Assembly: GCF_002210165.1 (NCBI RefSeq)
Contig: NZ_AQQP01000006.1
Location: 124,001-188,000 of the forward strand
Reading direction: 5' to 3'
Length of the DNA: 64,000 nucleotides
DNA from: Phaeobacter sp. 22II1-1F12B
GTDB lineage: Bacteria > Pseudomonadota > Alphaproteobacteria > Rhodobacterales > Rhodobacteraceae
Shown: one piece after another, positions 52,566-61,121 of the stretch
Numbering within the stretch: the first letter of the stretch is position 1
Layout of the letters: each line of letters begins with the position of its first letter
The notes under the pieces: model-generated
What the model was told of the DNA's origin: nothing
The model's database searches: none
What the model saw: the letters and a program-made list of their open reading frames with translations, nothing else
Translations under genes and position numbers: made by a program

Positions 52566-52687
52566 CTGCCATCCTGCCTGATTGTTCCAACGTCAAGGCT
52601 GGCACGTCCGCCCTTCGCCCGCAACCTTGTCGCGGATGCATCGAAGACCAGCGCCAAGTCAACCGTCGCGAAATCCCCGGCCATCGC

Positions 52688-53743
52688 TCAGCCCATCCGT
52701 TCCAGCATCTCGCAGATCCGCGCCGCCGCATCAGCCAGCACCGGCTCCGACAGGTCGGGCAGGTCAAGCACCTCTGCCGGTTCCACGCCTATCGCCTTGC
52801 GCGATTTCAGGTAGGACGGGTCGTAATGCTGCGCCATAAGCGCCCGCGTCACCCCGGCCTTGTCGCCTGCATCGATCATCGCGTTCCAGCCGTCCACGAC
52901 CTCGCCGCCGCGATGGGCGCGCAGAAAGGAGAGCTTATGGGCCAGCGTCTCGCTGTCCGAAAGGATATCGTCATAGGCCCGCACAAGGTACTGTGTCCGC
53001 GCCTCAAGCGGCACCCGCAGCTCGATCCGGGGCGCGATCTTCATCGCTTCCCAGATCGCCGGAGGAATGATCCGTTCGCCGATCTTGCTCGATTCCGCCT
53101 CGACCAGCACGGGCCGCGCCGGATCGAACCGGCACAACACGCCGGCCAGTTCGGATTCAAACGCCTTCTGGCTTGGCTGCCCGCCAGCCATTCCGCCCAG
53201 AAGAGAGCCGCGATGCCCCGCCGCGCCTTCGAGGTCCAGCACCTGCGCCCCCAGATCCCGCGCCCGGTGCAACAGGTCGGTCTTGGCCGTACCGGTAAAC
53301 CCGTCAAGCGCCACCAGCCGAAACGGCAGCACATCATCGTAGAGCATCCGGTTCACCAGCCGCCGATAGGTGCGATAGCCGCCCTCGATCACCTCTGATC
53401 GCCAGCCGATCTGTCCCAGCATCCACGCGAAAGATCCCGACCGCTGCCCGCCGCGCCAGCAATAGACCAGCGGCCGCCAGCCCCCGTCATGATGCGACAG
53501 GCTTTCTTCCAGATGCCGCGAAGCATTGCGGAACACCAGCGCCGCCCCAAGCTTGCGCGCCAGAAACGGGCTCTGCTGCTTGTAGATCGTCCCGACCCGC
53601 GCGCGTTCCTCGTTGTCGAGCACCGGCAGGTTGATCGCGCCGGGCACATGATCTTCGGCAAACTCCGCCGGGCTGCGCACGTCGATCACGCAGTCATAGC
53701 CGTGGTTCAAGAGGTCAATCAGAGAGTCGGATGTCAAAGCCAT
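52688..53743 (-). CDS. mnmH: tRNA 2-selenouridine synthase MnmH (SelU/YbbB)
   Basis: A 351-residue enzyme that uses selenophosphate to replace sulfur in 2-thiouridine at wobble position 34 of certain tRNAs, through a geranylated intermediate. The N-terminal rhodanese domain (about residues 1-125; CVIDVRSPAEFAEDHVPGA) has the active Cys 95 in YCWRGGQRS. The C-terminal P-loop domain starts LVALDGFTGTAKTDLL (Walker A 148-155); Ala stands where most P-loops have Gly before Lys. The long frame to 54493 is an extension through the marR gene; ATG 53743 fits the family. SelD, the selenophosphate supplier, is encoded at 26886-29051. I see no selA or selB in the window. Confidence 0.94.
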   Translation of the reverse strand: MALTSDSLIDLLNHGYDCVIDVRSPAEFAEDHVPGAINLPVLDNEERARVGTIYKQQSPFLARKLGAALVFRNASRHLEESLSHHDGGWRPLVYCWRGGQRSGSFAWMLGQIGWRSEVIEGGYRTYRRLVNRMLYDDVLPFRLVALDGFTGTAKTDLLHRARDLGAQVLDLEGAAGHRGSLLGGMAGGQPSQKAFESELAGVLCRFDPARPVLVEAESSKIGERIIPPAIWEAMKIAPRIELRVPLEARTQYLVRAYDDILSDSETLAHKLSFLRAHRGGEVVDGWNAMIDAGDKAGVTRALMAQHYDPSYLKSRKAIGVEPAEVLDLPDLSEPVLADAAARICEMLERMG

Positions 53744-53804
53744 GTCCCGCTCTACCCTTCTGCCCCGGCAAGGGAAAGCCGGTTCAAACGGCTGATCATA
53801 AGCA

Positions 53805-53816
53805 TACTTGCCAGTA
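53805..53816. promoter_or_regulatory. Candidate MarR operator between mnmH and marR
   Basis: TACTTGCCAGTA matches its own reverse complement at 10 of 12 positions. It lies 27 bases before the marR-type start and 62 bases before mnmH, in the divergent intergenic region. Its size and symmetry suit a MarR dimer. Confidence 0.45.
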
Positions 53817-53842
53817 AATCGGAATGAGATAAGGATAGGCGC

Positions 53843-54325
53843 ATGGAAATCTATGCGATGCCAGGCCACCTGATCCGGCGGCTCAACCAGATATCGACCG
53901 GGCTGTTCCTTGAACGGATGAATTCGCTTGGCCTGACGCTGACCCCGGTACAATTCGCCGTGCTCTCCGCCCTGCGCCTTCATCCCGGAATCGATCAGGC
54001 CACCGTCGCGGGCCTTGTCGCTTATGATCGCGCCACCATCGGCAAGGTCATCGACAAGCTGGAAAACCGCGGACTGCTCGCCCGCTCCACCGCCCGCCAC
54101 GACCGCCGCGCCAAGGAGTTGAACCTGACCGAGGCAGGGCACAAGCTCTATGTTACCGCCCAGCCCCATGTGCTGGCGATGCAGCCCGACATGCTCGAAG
54201 GTCTGAACGAAGAGGAACGCACGATTTTCCTGCGGCTTCTCGAAAAGGCCACCCTCGCGGCCAATGAACACAGCCGCGCGCCGCTGAAACTGCGCGAACC
54301 CGACCCGCTTCTGCACCGGCGCTGA
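53843..54325 (+). CDS. MarR family transcriptional regulator
   Basis: A 160-residue winged-helix repressor. The DNA-binding part spans about residues 35-100 (GIDQATVAGLVAYDRATIGKV as helices 3-4, then the wing STARHDRRAKELNLTEAG with the usual D-R-R-A). AAGGAT precedes ATG 53843. The gene lies just upstream of a PACE efflux gene on the same strand, so it probably controls that exporter and itself through the operator at 53805. It may also affect the divergent mnmH. Confidence 0.93.
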   Translation: MEIYAMPGHLIRRLNQISTGLFLERMNSLGLTLTPVQFAVLSALRLHPGIDQATVAGLVAYDRATIGKVIDKLENRGLLARSTARHDRRAKELNLTEAGHKLYVTAQPHVLAMQPDMLEGLNEEERTIFLRLLEKATLAANEHSRAPLKLREPDPLLHRR

Positions 54326-54443
54326 TTTCGCCCGGGGCCTTGAACCGCCCGCCGCGATGGATACATAGTCACGGCGTGAGGACGACCTCCCCCAGCAAGG
54401 GAAACCGGATCGGGACGGCCCGAAAGACAATAAGGGCCCCGCC

Positions 54444-54881
54444 ATGCGCAGCACAAAGGACCGTATCCGCCACGCCATCCTCTTCGAAGTCATAGCTCTA
54501 TTTCTGGTCGTGCCCCTGATCGCATGGATCTATGCCATGCCGCTCGACCATATCGGCGTCGTCGCCATCGTCAGCGCGACCCTCGCGATGCTCTGGAACT
54601 ATGTCTTCAACCTCGGCTTTGACCACCTGATGCGCCACCTGACCGGCAGCACCGGGAAATCCTTCCGCGTCCGTGTCGCCCATGCGCTGCTGTTCGAAGG
54701 CGGCCTGCTGCTGATCCTCGCGCCCTTTATCGCGTGGTATCTCGACATCAGCTTTCTGCACGCGCTGCTGATGGACGCGACCCTTGCCGCTTTCTACGTA
54801 CTCTACGCCTTCAGCTTCAACTGGCTCTATGACGTGGTGTTCCCAATACCGCGCACACCCGCTCCGGAACACGCCAGCTAG
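54444..54881 (+). CDS. PACE family efflux transporter
   Basis: A 145-residue, four-helix inner-membrane protein made of two bacterial transmembrane pair (BTP) repeats. The first runs about residues 5-65 (RIRHAILFEVIALFLVVPL with the conserved Glu, then WNYVFNLGFDHL) and the second about 75-138 (RVAHALLFEGGLLLILAP with Glu, then YAFSFNWLYDVVFP). AceI-type PACE proteins export chlorhexidine and short-chain diamines by proton antiport. It follows the MarR gene by 118 bases. Confidence 0.9.
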   Translation: MRSTKDRIRHAILFEVIALFLVVPLIAWIYAMPLDHIGVVAIVSATLAMLWNYVFNLGFDHLMRHLTGSTGKSFRVRVAHALLFEGGLLLILAPFIAWYLDISFLHALLMDATLAAFYVLYAFSFNWLYDVVFPIPRTPAPEHAS

Positions 54882-54893
54882 CGCAACTCCCAT

Positions 54894-54926
54894 AAAAAAA
54901 CCTGCCAAAACCATGGTTTCGGCAGG
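54894..54926 (-). terminator. Intrinsic terminator of the VPLPA-CTERM gene
   Basis: CCTGCC (54901-54906) and AAA pair with TTT and GGCAGG (54921-54926). The seven A residues at 54894-54900 become a T-tract when read on the minus strand. It therefore ends the leftward gene at 54972 and sits just beyond the PACE stop. Confidence 0.7.
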
Positions 54927-54971
54927 CACAGTTGCCATCCCGGCGGCATTAACCTGCCGCCCTTATTACGT

Positions 54972-55817
54972 TCAGGCCCGGCGACGCCCCCGAGCCAGGC
55001 CAAACGCCCCCATTCCAAGGAGGATCAGCGGAAGGCTTGCAGGCAGCGGCACAGCGGCAGGCGCCTCGAAATCATAGGTGCCGTCGGCCTCGGTCCCCGA
55101 AATGGAAACCCAATCGACATATCCCGTCTCATCCGGGTTATAAGAACCGATACCAAGGGAAAGCCCGACAAGGCTCGCATCGCTGAATTCCGCGTCGAAT
55201 TCGCTCAGCCATTCACCCAGCGTGTAATTCGGCGGCCCTGCATAAGAAGACCCGACGCCGAACATGCCGGTATTCCAGAACCGACCATTATTCAGATCGA
55301 CACTTGCAGTGACCCAATCGCCCTGCGTTGGCGTAATATAAGACTTTTCGTCCACGCCTTGCGCATAAGGTTCGTAAATCAGCTGACCATAACCGTCACC
55401 GGCGAAACTCGCACTGTAAAAGGCAAGCTTCAGCGAAGGCGCGGCCACAGCGCCGCCGGTATCGAACCAGCTATAGGAAAGGCTGAAATTGCCATTCAGA
55501 ATATCGGAGACCTTTCCGAAATCCTTGACCACGCCAACCTCGGCCTTGGCGGCATTGGTGCTGTCGGTCGTCAGTTTGACCGCGCCGGTGCCAGCCGGTT
55601 GATTATTCTCAAGATTGCCACCCATCCCCGTAAGATCGACAATTTCAAAATCGCCGCCCGGACGGGTATCGGTGCTTCGCCATCCCTGCGAACCGTCTAA
55701 GGTGGTAATAATTTCCGCGGACATTGCCGAAGTCGCCGTTGCAACTGCAAGTACGGCACCTCCGACAAAAGTAACTGTAGTTCTTTTCACTGGTATAGCC
55801 CCATTTTTAACATTCAC
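54972..55817 (-). CDS. VPLPA-CTERM sorting domain protein, exported
   Basis: A 281-residue secreted protein. It has an N-terminal signal (VTFVGGAVLAVATATSAMSAE) and a C-terminal sorting signal: VPLPA (256-260), a hydrophobic stretch and a basic end RGRRRA. This is the substrate signature of the VPLPA-specific exosortase of Rhodobacterales, which anchors or releases proteins together with exopolysaccharide. The middle part looks like a beta-sandwich, possibly carbohydrate-binding (GGDFEIVDLTG, LSYSWFDTGG, GYVDWVSISG near the end). The start is uncertain: ATG 55817 or a GTG at 55787 preceded by GGGG. No exosortase gene lies in the window. Confidence 0.85.
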   Translation of the reverse strand: MNVKNGAIPVKRTTVTFVGGAVLAVATATSAMSAEIITTLDGSQGWRSTDTRPGGDFEIVDLTGMGGNLENNQPAGTGAVKLTTDSTNAAKAEVGVVKDFGKVSDILNGNFSLSYSWFDTGGAVAAPSLKLAFYSASFAGDGYGQLIYEPYAQGVDEKSYITPTQGDWVTASVDLNNGRFWNTGMFGVGSSYAGPPNYTLGEWLSEFDAEFSDASLVGLSLGIGSYNPDETGYVDWVSISGTEADGTYDFEAPAAVPLPASLPLILLGMGAFGLARGRRRA

Positions 55818-56183
55818 CGGGGCACCCTTTCAGTCCGAAAAGAACCGATCAAGCCTAAGTGAAAAATAAATATTTCAATTCGGAGTTGTTTAGAAATCGA
55901 TTGTTTCCATATTAAATAAAAATTCGCCGCAGCTTAATAATCTAATTTCTGCGGATGCGAAATGACCCTTATATGTAAGCAATTATTCGACCCCTATCGA
56001 GCCTATTCAATAATTGAAATAATAACGCGAACATTTCATGATATGCCGCTATTAGCGCATTATCCGCGCGAAAGATCGGCAATCAAATCCCCCTCATCCA
56101 CCCCGCCGCCGAACATTCGCTTTGCCGCAGCACAACACCGCGATACGCTTCGCAGACATGGCCGCGACAGAGGAGTATCGCAC
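55818..56183. other. AT-rich divergent intergenic region
   Basis: Between two divergent exported-protein genes. 55855-56040 is strikingly AT-rich for this window (AATAAATATTTCAATT, then TTAATAATCTAATTTC, ATTCAATAATTGAAATAAT with an inverted ATTCAATAATTGAAT-like core). It probably holds both promoters and binding sites of nucleoid or global regulators. No small gene is convincing. Confidence 0.5.
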
Positions 56184-56804
56184 ATGAAATCCCGTCACAT
56201 GTTTTCGCTTGCCTGCCTCGCCCTGCTGGCGAACGCGGCCCTTGCATCGGACAACCCCGACCAGTCCGCGATTGACGCCTGTATCGATCATCTCGCCGCC
56301 TCGGGCCTTGCCAGCGGCCCCGGCGGCACCGTGCTGAACTCCAGCTTTTCGCAGGCAGGCACCGAGGTCATGCTCGAAGATGGCGGCGGCACGGTCTGGC
56401 GCTGCATCGCCTATGCCGACGGCACCATCGGCGTGCTCGAAAAAGCAACCGAAGAACAGGCCAGTGCCGCCCGTACGGCACCGCAGCTCTCCGACTTTCA
56501 GGAGGTCGTGAAATTCGACGCGGGCCGTTCAGGCACCACCCTGACCCGCAGGCTTGAACCCGGCGGCGCCTTCCAGTTCATTCTTGGCGCAGGGGAAGGC
56601 CAGCAACTGGAGGTCAGCATAACGCCCCAATCGGGTGAGATGTATTACACCATCCGCAACCCCGACGGCTCGATCCTGCAGGAGGGTACGGATGCCAGCA
56701 CCGACTACTCAGGCAAACTCCAGCAATCCGGCGATCATGTCGTCGAAGTGGTCAACGAGACGGCCGAAGAACTGACCTACGATATTTCTTTCGAAATCGA
56801 GTGA
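56184..56804 (+). CDS. Exported protein of unknown function
   Basis: A 206-residue protein with a signal peptide (MKSRHMFSLACLALLANAALA, cut before SDN). Residues about 23-90 have two Cys (AIDACIDHL, VWRCIAYAD) that may pair, in a segment resembling small periplasmic SH3- or lysozyme-inhibitor-like folds. The C-terminal 90 residues (RRLEPGGAFQFILGAGEGQQ, MYYTIRNPDGSIL, GDHVVEVVNETAEELTY) look like the inhibitor/pre-peptidase C-terminal beta domain. AGGAG precedes ATG 56184; the frame opens earlier without homology. A terminator for the opposite gene follows. Confidence 0.75.
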   Translation: MKSRHMFSLACLALLANAALASDNPDQSAIDACIDHLAASGLASGPGGTVLNSSFSQAGTEVMLEDGGGTVWRCIAYADGTIGVLEKATEEQASAARTAPQLSDFQEVVKFDAGRSGTTLTRRLEPGGAFQFILGAGEGQQLEVSITPQSGEMYYTIRNPDGSILQEGTDASTDYSGKLQQSGDHVVEVVNETAEELTYDISFEIE

Positions 56805-56805
56805 C

Positions 56806-56835
56806 AAAAAGGGCCGGAGGTTCCCCCCGGCCCTT
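56806..56835 (-). terminator. Terminator between the convergent hypothetical and sulP genes
   Basis: AAGGGCCGG (56809-56817) pairs with CCGGCCCTT (56827-56835). The A-run at 56806-56810 gives TTTTT on the minus strand after the stem, so it ends the sulP-type transcript. It lies immediately after the plus-strand stop and may serve both genes. Confidence 0.7.
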
Positions 56836-56848
56836 GCCAGAAACCGTC

Positions 56849-58477
56849 TTAGTGACCGCCCAGAATGCCGGTGCGCACCGAGTAATTCACCGCCAGCCCG
56901 TAATCCGGATCGTCGTCGCTATCGACGACGAGATGCCCGGCTTTCTTGAGCAGACGGTGGCAATCATGGCTCAGGTGACGCAGGACGATCTCCTTGCCGA
57001 CCGCCTCGTATTTCGAGGCCACGGTCTCAATCGCCTGCAGGGCGGATTGATCGACAACCCGGCTGTCGGCGAAATCGACGACCACGACGCCTGGGTCGCC
57101 CGCCACGTCGAACATCTCGACAAACCCGTCTGAAGAGCCAAAGAACAGCGGCCCCTGCACCGCGTAAACCCGCGCGCCCTCGGGCGTCAGATGCGTCTTG
57201 GCATGGATGCGGCGCGCGTTGTTCCACGCATAGGCCAGCGCCGAAACGATCACCCCCACGACCACGGCCACCGCAAGGTCCTGCCAGACCGTCACGACCG
57301 TCACCAGCAGGATCACGAAAGCATCGATGGCCGGCACCTTGCGCAGGATCTTGAACGAGTTCCAGGCGAATGTCCCGATCACCACCATGAACATCACGCC
57401 CACCAGCGCGGCCAGCGGGATCAGCTCGATCAGCGGCGCGGCAAAGAGGATAAAGACCAGCAGGAAGAGCGCCGCCGCGATGCCCGCAATCCGCGTGCGC
57501 CCGCCCGATTTCACGTTGATCATCGACTGGCCGATCATCGCGCAGCCGCCCATGCCCCCAAAGAAACCGGTGACCGTGTTGGAAATCCCCTGTGCCACGC
57601 ATTCCTGGCTTGCCCCGCCGCGCTTGCCGGTGATCTCACCCACAAGGTTAAGCGTCAGCAGGCTCTCGATCAGACCGATGGCCGCAAGTATCACCGAATA
57701 GGGCAGGATGATCTGGAAGGTCTCCCAGTTCAGCGGCACCATCGGGATGTGAAAGCTGGGCAGCCCCCCTTGGATCGAGGCCATATCGCCAACCCGCGGT
57801 ACATCGAGCCCAAAGGCGATCACCACAGCGGCAACAATCCCGATCCCGGCCAGCGGCGCAGGGACAACCTTGGTAATACGCGGCGTAACCCAGATGATCG
57901 CCATGGTCACCGCAACCAGCCCCAGCATCAACAGCAAGGGCCCGCCCGACAGCCATTCGCCGCCGCCCATGCCATGCCCGGTGTTTTCAACCGATCCCGG
58001 CACCTTGAACTGGCTCATCTGCGCAAGGAAAATCACGATGGCCAGCCCGTTCACAAAGCCCAGCATCACCGGATGCGGCACCAGCCGGATGAACTTACCC
58101 CATTGCATGATGCCCGCGAATATCTGCAAAAGCCCCATCAGCACCACGGTCGCGAACAGGTATTCCACCCCGTGCTGCGCCACCAGCGCCACCATCACCA
58201 CGGCCAGCGCGCCGGTCGCGCCGGAAATCATGCCCGGACGCCCGCCGATACAGGCGGTGATCAGACCCACGATAAAGGCTGCATACAAACCCACCAAAGG
58301 GTGCACCCCGGCGACAAAGGCAAAGGCCACGGCTTCGGGCACCAGCGCCAGCGCCACGGTCAGCCCCGACAACAGCTCGATCCGGATCCGCGACGGGCTG
58401 AGTTTTTCATCCGGCAGCAGTTGCAGATCGGAAATGGAGATACGTTTGGCAAATGACGCCAGAAGTGCCTTGGGCAT
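56849..58477 (-). CDS. SulP family anion transporter with STAS domain
   Basis: A 542-residue inner-membrane transporter. The transmembrane part (about residues 30-410) opens with GLTVALALVPEAVAFAFVAG, the SulP signature, and has GRPGMISGATGALAVV and GMGGCAMIGQSMINVKSGG. The C-terminal STAS domain covers about 440-530 (VVVVDFADSRVVDQSALQAI). SulP proteins carry sulfate, bicarbonate or dicarboxylates. Similar short-STAS bacterial forms include BicA-like Na+/bicarbonate importers, so bicarbonate is as likely as sulfate. ATG 58477 follows AGGA; the 63-codon extension is rejected. Confidence 0.92.
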   Translation of the reverse strand: MPKALLASFAKRISISDLQLLPDEKLSPSRIRIELLSGLTVALALVPEAVAFAFVAGVHPLVGLYAAFIVGLITACIGGRPGMISGATGALAVVMVALVAQHGVEYLFATVVLMGLLQIFAGIMQWGKFIRLVPHPVMLGFVNGLAIVIFLAQMSQFKVPGSVENTGHGMGGGEWLSGGPLLLMLGLVAVTMAIIWVTPRITKVVPAPLAGIGIVAAVVIAFGLDVPRVGDMASIQGGLPSFHIPMVPLNWETFQIILPYSVILAAIGLIESLLTLNLVGEITGKRGGASQECVAQGISNTVTGFFGGMGGCAMIGQSMINVKSGGRTRIAGIAAALFLLVFILFAAPLIELIPLAALVGVMFMVVIGTFAWNSFKILRKVPAIDAFVILLVTVVTVWQDLAVAVVVGVIVSALAYAWNNARRIHAKTHLTPEGARVYAVQGPLFFGSSDGFVEMFDVAGDPGVVVVDFADSRVVDQSALQAIETVASKYEAVGKEIVLRHLSHDCHRLLKKAGHLVVDSDDDPDYGLAVNYSVRTGILGGH

Positions 58478-59052
58478 GAAATGTCCTGAGATTTGACCGG
58501 TTTTGCGCAGGCGCATAAGCCATCGCGACCAAGAAAGCCACCTTTGGCGCGCCGATTGTTGGTTCGAATGCCCTATCTGCGGCCTTGGCAACAACTTTCC
58601 GCGCGTCAAAGCCTGCCCTGTAGCCACGCGCGGTGCCTGCCAACCATCGGACGCGCCGCTCACCATTCGCTAATCCGACTTGGCAAAGAATCAATGTACC
58701 GGAGTGATAAACGGTGTCGGGGTTCGGACCGGGACCAGATGTGATCATCAATTTTATCGATTGCCTCAGGATCAAAGAAATCATGAAAGCTATTCATCGC
58801 GTGCCATCAACGCCCGAACAGGGATCAACCGCATTGCCATTCCTGACAGGCCGATAACGCCGGACAGGGACAATACCGCCGGTGAAAACCCCGATCTGCC
58901 ACCGGTGCTGCACTGCGGCGGTGTACAGGGGGTGTACGGATTGTGCACAGCTTATGCATCGCCGCTGCACGGGTCCGCGGGCCGCGTTTCAGCGGTTGAT
59001 TTCCCTGCAGCGGACCGCCACGATCCGGCCAAACCAGAGGAATGGGGCAGCT
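58478..59052. other. Intergenic region between sulP and mtnP, no gene recognised
   Basis: 575 bases between divergent genes. No reading frame here has a ribosome site together with a recognisable product. Near 58910-58960 there are repeated GTGTAC and TGTGCACA elements that could be regulatory for mtnP. The central part (58680-58790) is less GC-rich and may hold the sulP promoter. Confidence 0.45.
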
Positions 59053-59925
59053 ATGACCAAGACCAAAATCGCCGTGATCGGCGGATCGGGAATCTATGAC
59101 ATCGATGGGCTGGAAGGGGCGGAATGGATCACGGTCGAAACGCCTTGGGGCGCGCCGTCGGACCAGATCCTGACCGGCACGCTGAACGGGGTCGAGATGG
59201 CCTTTCTGCCCCGCCACGGTCGCGGCCATGTGCATTCGCCCTCCACCGTGCCCTACCGCGCCAATATCGACGCGCTCAAACGGATCGGCGCCACCGACGT
59301 GATCTCGGTTTCGGCCTGCGGGTCGTTCCGCGAAAACATGGAGCCGGGCGATTTTGTCATTGTAGATCAATTCATTGACCGCACTTTCGCACGTGAAAAG
59401 TCGTTTTTCGGCACCGGCTGCGTGGCCCATGTAAGCGTCGCCCACCCGACCTGCCCGCGTCTCTCTGCGGCCTGCCTTGCAGCGGCCATCGACGCCGGCA
59501 TCACCGTGCATGACGGCGGCACTTACCTTGCGATGGAAGGGCCGCAGTTTTCCTCCATCGCGGAATCCAAGATGTACCGCGAAAGCTGGGGCGCGGATGT
59601 GATCGGCATGACCAATATGCCCGAGGCGAAACTCGCCCGCGAAGCCGAGCTCTGCTATGCCTCTGTCGCCATGATCACCGATTTCGACAGCTGGCACCCC
59701 GACCACGGTGCGGTCGAGATTTCCGATATCATAGCGACACTTACCGGCAATGCCGACAAGGGCCGCGCCCTCGTTTCGCGCCTGCCAGCGCTGCTTGGCC
59801 CCGACCGCGAACCCTGCCCCGATGGCTGCGACCGCGCGCTTGAATTCGCGATCATGACCGCCCCGGAAAAACGCGACCCCGAGCTTGTCGCCAAGCTCGA
59901 CGCGGTGGCGGGCCGGGTGCTGTAA
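59053..59925 (+). CDS. mtnP: S-methyl-5'-thioadenosine phosphorylase
   Basis: A 290-residue MTA phosphorylase that splits 5'-methylthioadenosine into adenine and methylthioribose-1-phosphate. Visible motifs: IAVIGGSGIYDIDGL (6-20), the phosphate-binding PRHGRGHVHSP, SACGSFRENMEPGDFV, GGTYLAMEGPQFSS and IGMTNMPEAKLAREAE. The length is exact for the family. The frame opens to 58882 but ATG 59053 with GGGG upstream is the family start. The adenine product can be recycled by Apt, encoded 1.2 kb downstream. Confidence 0.95.
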   Translation: MTKTKIAVIGGSGIYDIDGLEGAEWITVETPWGAPSDQILTGTLNGVEMAFLPRHGRGHVHSPSTVPYRANIDALKRIGATDVISVSACGSFRENMEPGDFVIVDQFIDRTFAREKSFFGTGCVAHVSVAHPTCPRLSAACLAAAIDAGITVHDGGTYLAMEGPQFSSIAESKMYRESWGADVIGMTNMPEAKLAREAELCYASVAMITDFDSWHPDHGAVEISDIIATLTGNADKGRALVSRLPALLGPDREPCPDGCDRALEFAIMTAPEKRDPELVAKLDAVAGRVL

Positions 59926-60050
59926 CCAGACCGGCCTCTCGCGCCCGCATCCCCACCGCGTAACGCAGCCTCTTGCGGTCCGGACGCGCGGCGCGTTAGT
60001 CAAATCGCAACGGCCGGTCGCCTATCAGCCCTATCGCAAGGAATTCGAAA

Positions 60051-60680
60051 ATGCCCCTCGATCTCTGGTTCGCCTTCCTGGCCGCCTCTACCGCTTTGCT
60101 GCTGCTGCCCGGGCCGACGGTTTTACTGGTGCTGAGCTATGCTCTCTCCAAAGGCCGCAGCGTGGCCATCGCCACCGCGCTTGGCGTCTGCCTTGGCGAT
60201 TTCATCGCCCTGACCGCATCGTTGCTTGGACTCGGCGCGCTGGTGATGACCTCGGCGACGCTGTTCTCGGTCCTGAAATGGGGCGGGGCCGTCTATCTTA
60301 TCTGGCTCGGGTTCAAGCTGATCCGCTCCGCGCCCGAGGATGCGCTGCAACTGGACCGTCCCAGCCGGGACATCACGCCGGGTTCGGTGTTTCGCCACGC
60401 AGCCACGGTCACCGCACTGAACCCGAAATCCATCGCCTTCTTCATCGCTTTCGTGCCGCAATTCGTGCGGCCCGGAGAAGCGCTGCTGCCGCAGTTCTCG
60501 CTGTTGATCGCAACCTTCGTGACCCTCGCCGGGCTCAACGCCATTGCCTATGCGCTGATGGCCGACCGCCTGCGCCGCCTGATCACGCAACCGCGCATCA
60601 TCGCGAACATCACCCGTTTCGGGGGCGCATCGCTGGTGGCCATGGGATGCCTGACGGCATTCATGCGGCGCCCGGTCTAG
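60051..60680 (+). CDS. LysE/RhtB family amino acid exporter
   Basis: A 209-residue, six-helix exporter. The LysE motif LLLLPGPTVLLVLSYAL (about residues 15-31), GVCLGDFIALTASLLGLGAL and VTALNPKSIAFFIAFVPQF are typical of RhtB-type homoserine or threonine exporters. The substrate is unknown. It is a single gene between mtnP and the convergent small DNA-binding protein gene. Confidence 0.92.
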   Translation: MPLDLWFAFLAASTALLLLPGPTVLLVLSYALSKGRSVAIATALGVCLGDFIALTASLLGLGALVMTSATLFSVLKWGGAVYLIWLGFKLIRSAPEDALQLDRPSRDITPGSVFRHAATVTALNPKSIAFFIAFVPQFVRPGEALLPQFSLLIATFVTLAGLNAIAYALMADRLRRLITQPRIIANITRFGGASLVAMGCLTAFMRRPV

Positions 60681-60692
60681 GAAAGGCAGAAC

Positions 60693-60863
60693 CTATTTTG
60701 CCTTGTTTTCCTTCATGAATTCGCGAATGAAGCGACGGATCTCGCGGGCGGCACTGGTGTCGAGCTCCTTGCAGAGTTCCACGAAGGCATCGCGCTCTTC
60801 CTTGCCAAGCCGCAGGATAAGCTGGCTGTTCTTCTTCGATGCCTTGACGTCTTTCTTCGACAC
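60693..60863 (-). CDS. Small ribbon-helix-helix-like protein
   Basis: A 56-residue basic protein with the Arc/CopG pattern: an N-terminal Lys-rich arm, a strand (SQLILRLGKEERDAF) and two helices (FVELCKELDTS, AAREIRRFIREFMKEN). The start is GTG 60863, with GGGAGA about six bases upstream; the longer frame to 60908 reads through the palindrome. Proteins of this shape bind DNA as dimers and often repress their own gene. The palindrome ATGTATATACAT lies 34 bases upstream. No toxin partner is adjacent, so an antitoxin role is not supported. Confidence 0.65.
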   Translation of the reverse strand: MSKKDVKASKKNSQLILRLGKEERDAFVELCKELDTSAAREIRRFIREFMKENKAK

Positions 60864-60896
60864 TGACTTCTCCCGCCCGGACCAGGTGACAACCGG

Positions 60897-60908
60897 ATGT
60901 ATATACAT
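60897..60908. promoter_or_regulatory. Palindrome ATGTATATACAT, likely operator
   Basis: A perfect 12-bp palindrome in an AT-rich patch (60897-60945) upstream of the ribbon-helix-helix gene, next to a further TTGTATAG. On the minus strand TTTACA and ATACAT with a 17-bp spacer form a possible promoter that the palindrome overlaps, as expected for autorepression. Confidence 0.5.
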
Positions 60909-61121
60909 TGTATAGAGGTTGTAAATATAGCTGAGTCATAAACAATTTGCAGGGCAATGCAAATGCGATGGCGGCCAATCCCCCGCCCTGCCCGAAACAA
61001 GGCAAAGCGCCGCCCCGAAACCACGCCCTGCAGCAGCATTGTGCAAATGCCACCGCCCAAGCTTGCAAGCCGGGCCGGAATGCACCAAACCAAGCGCGAC
61101 CCGACAAAAATCGAGACCCAG

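Noticed and set aside
52688-54493. Possible 601-residue MnmH with a long N-terminal extension
   Set aside because: The extra 250 codons are antisense to the marR and promoter region. The rhodanese domain starts exactly at ATG 53743.
60693-60863. Antitoxin of a toxin-antitoxin pair
   Set aside because: The neighbours are a LysE exporter and apt. No small toxin gene overlaps or follows it.
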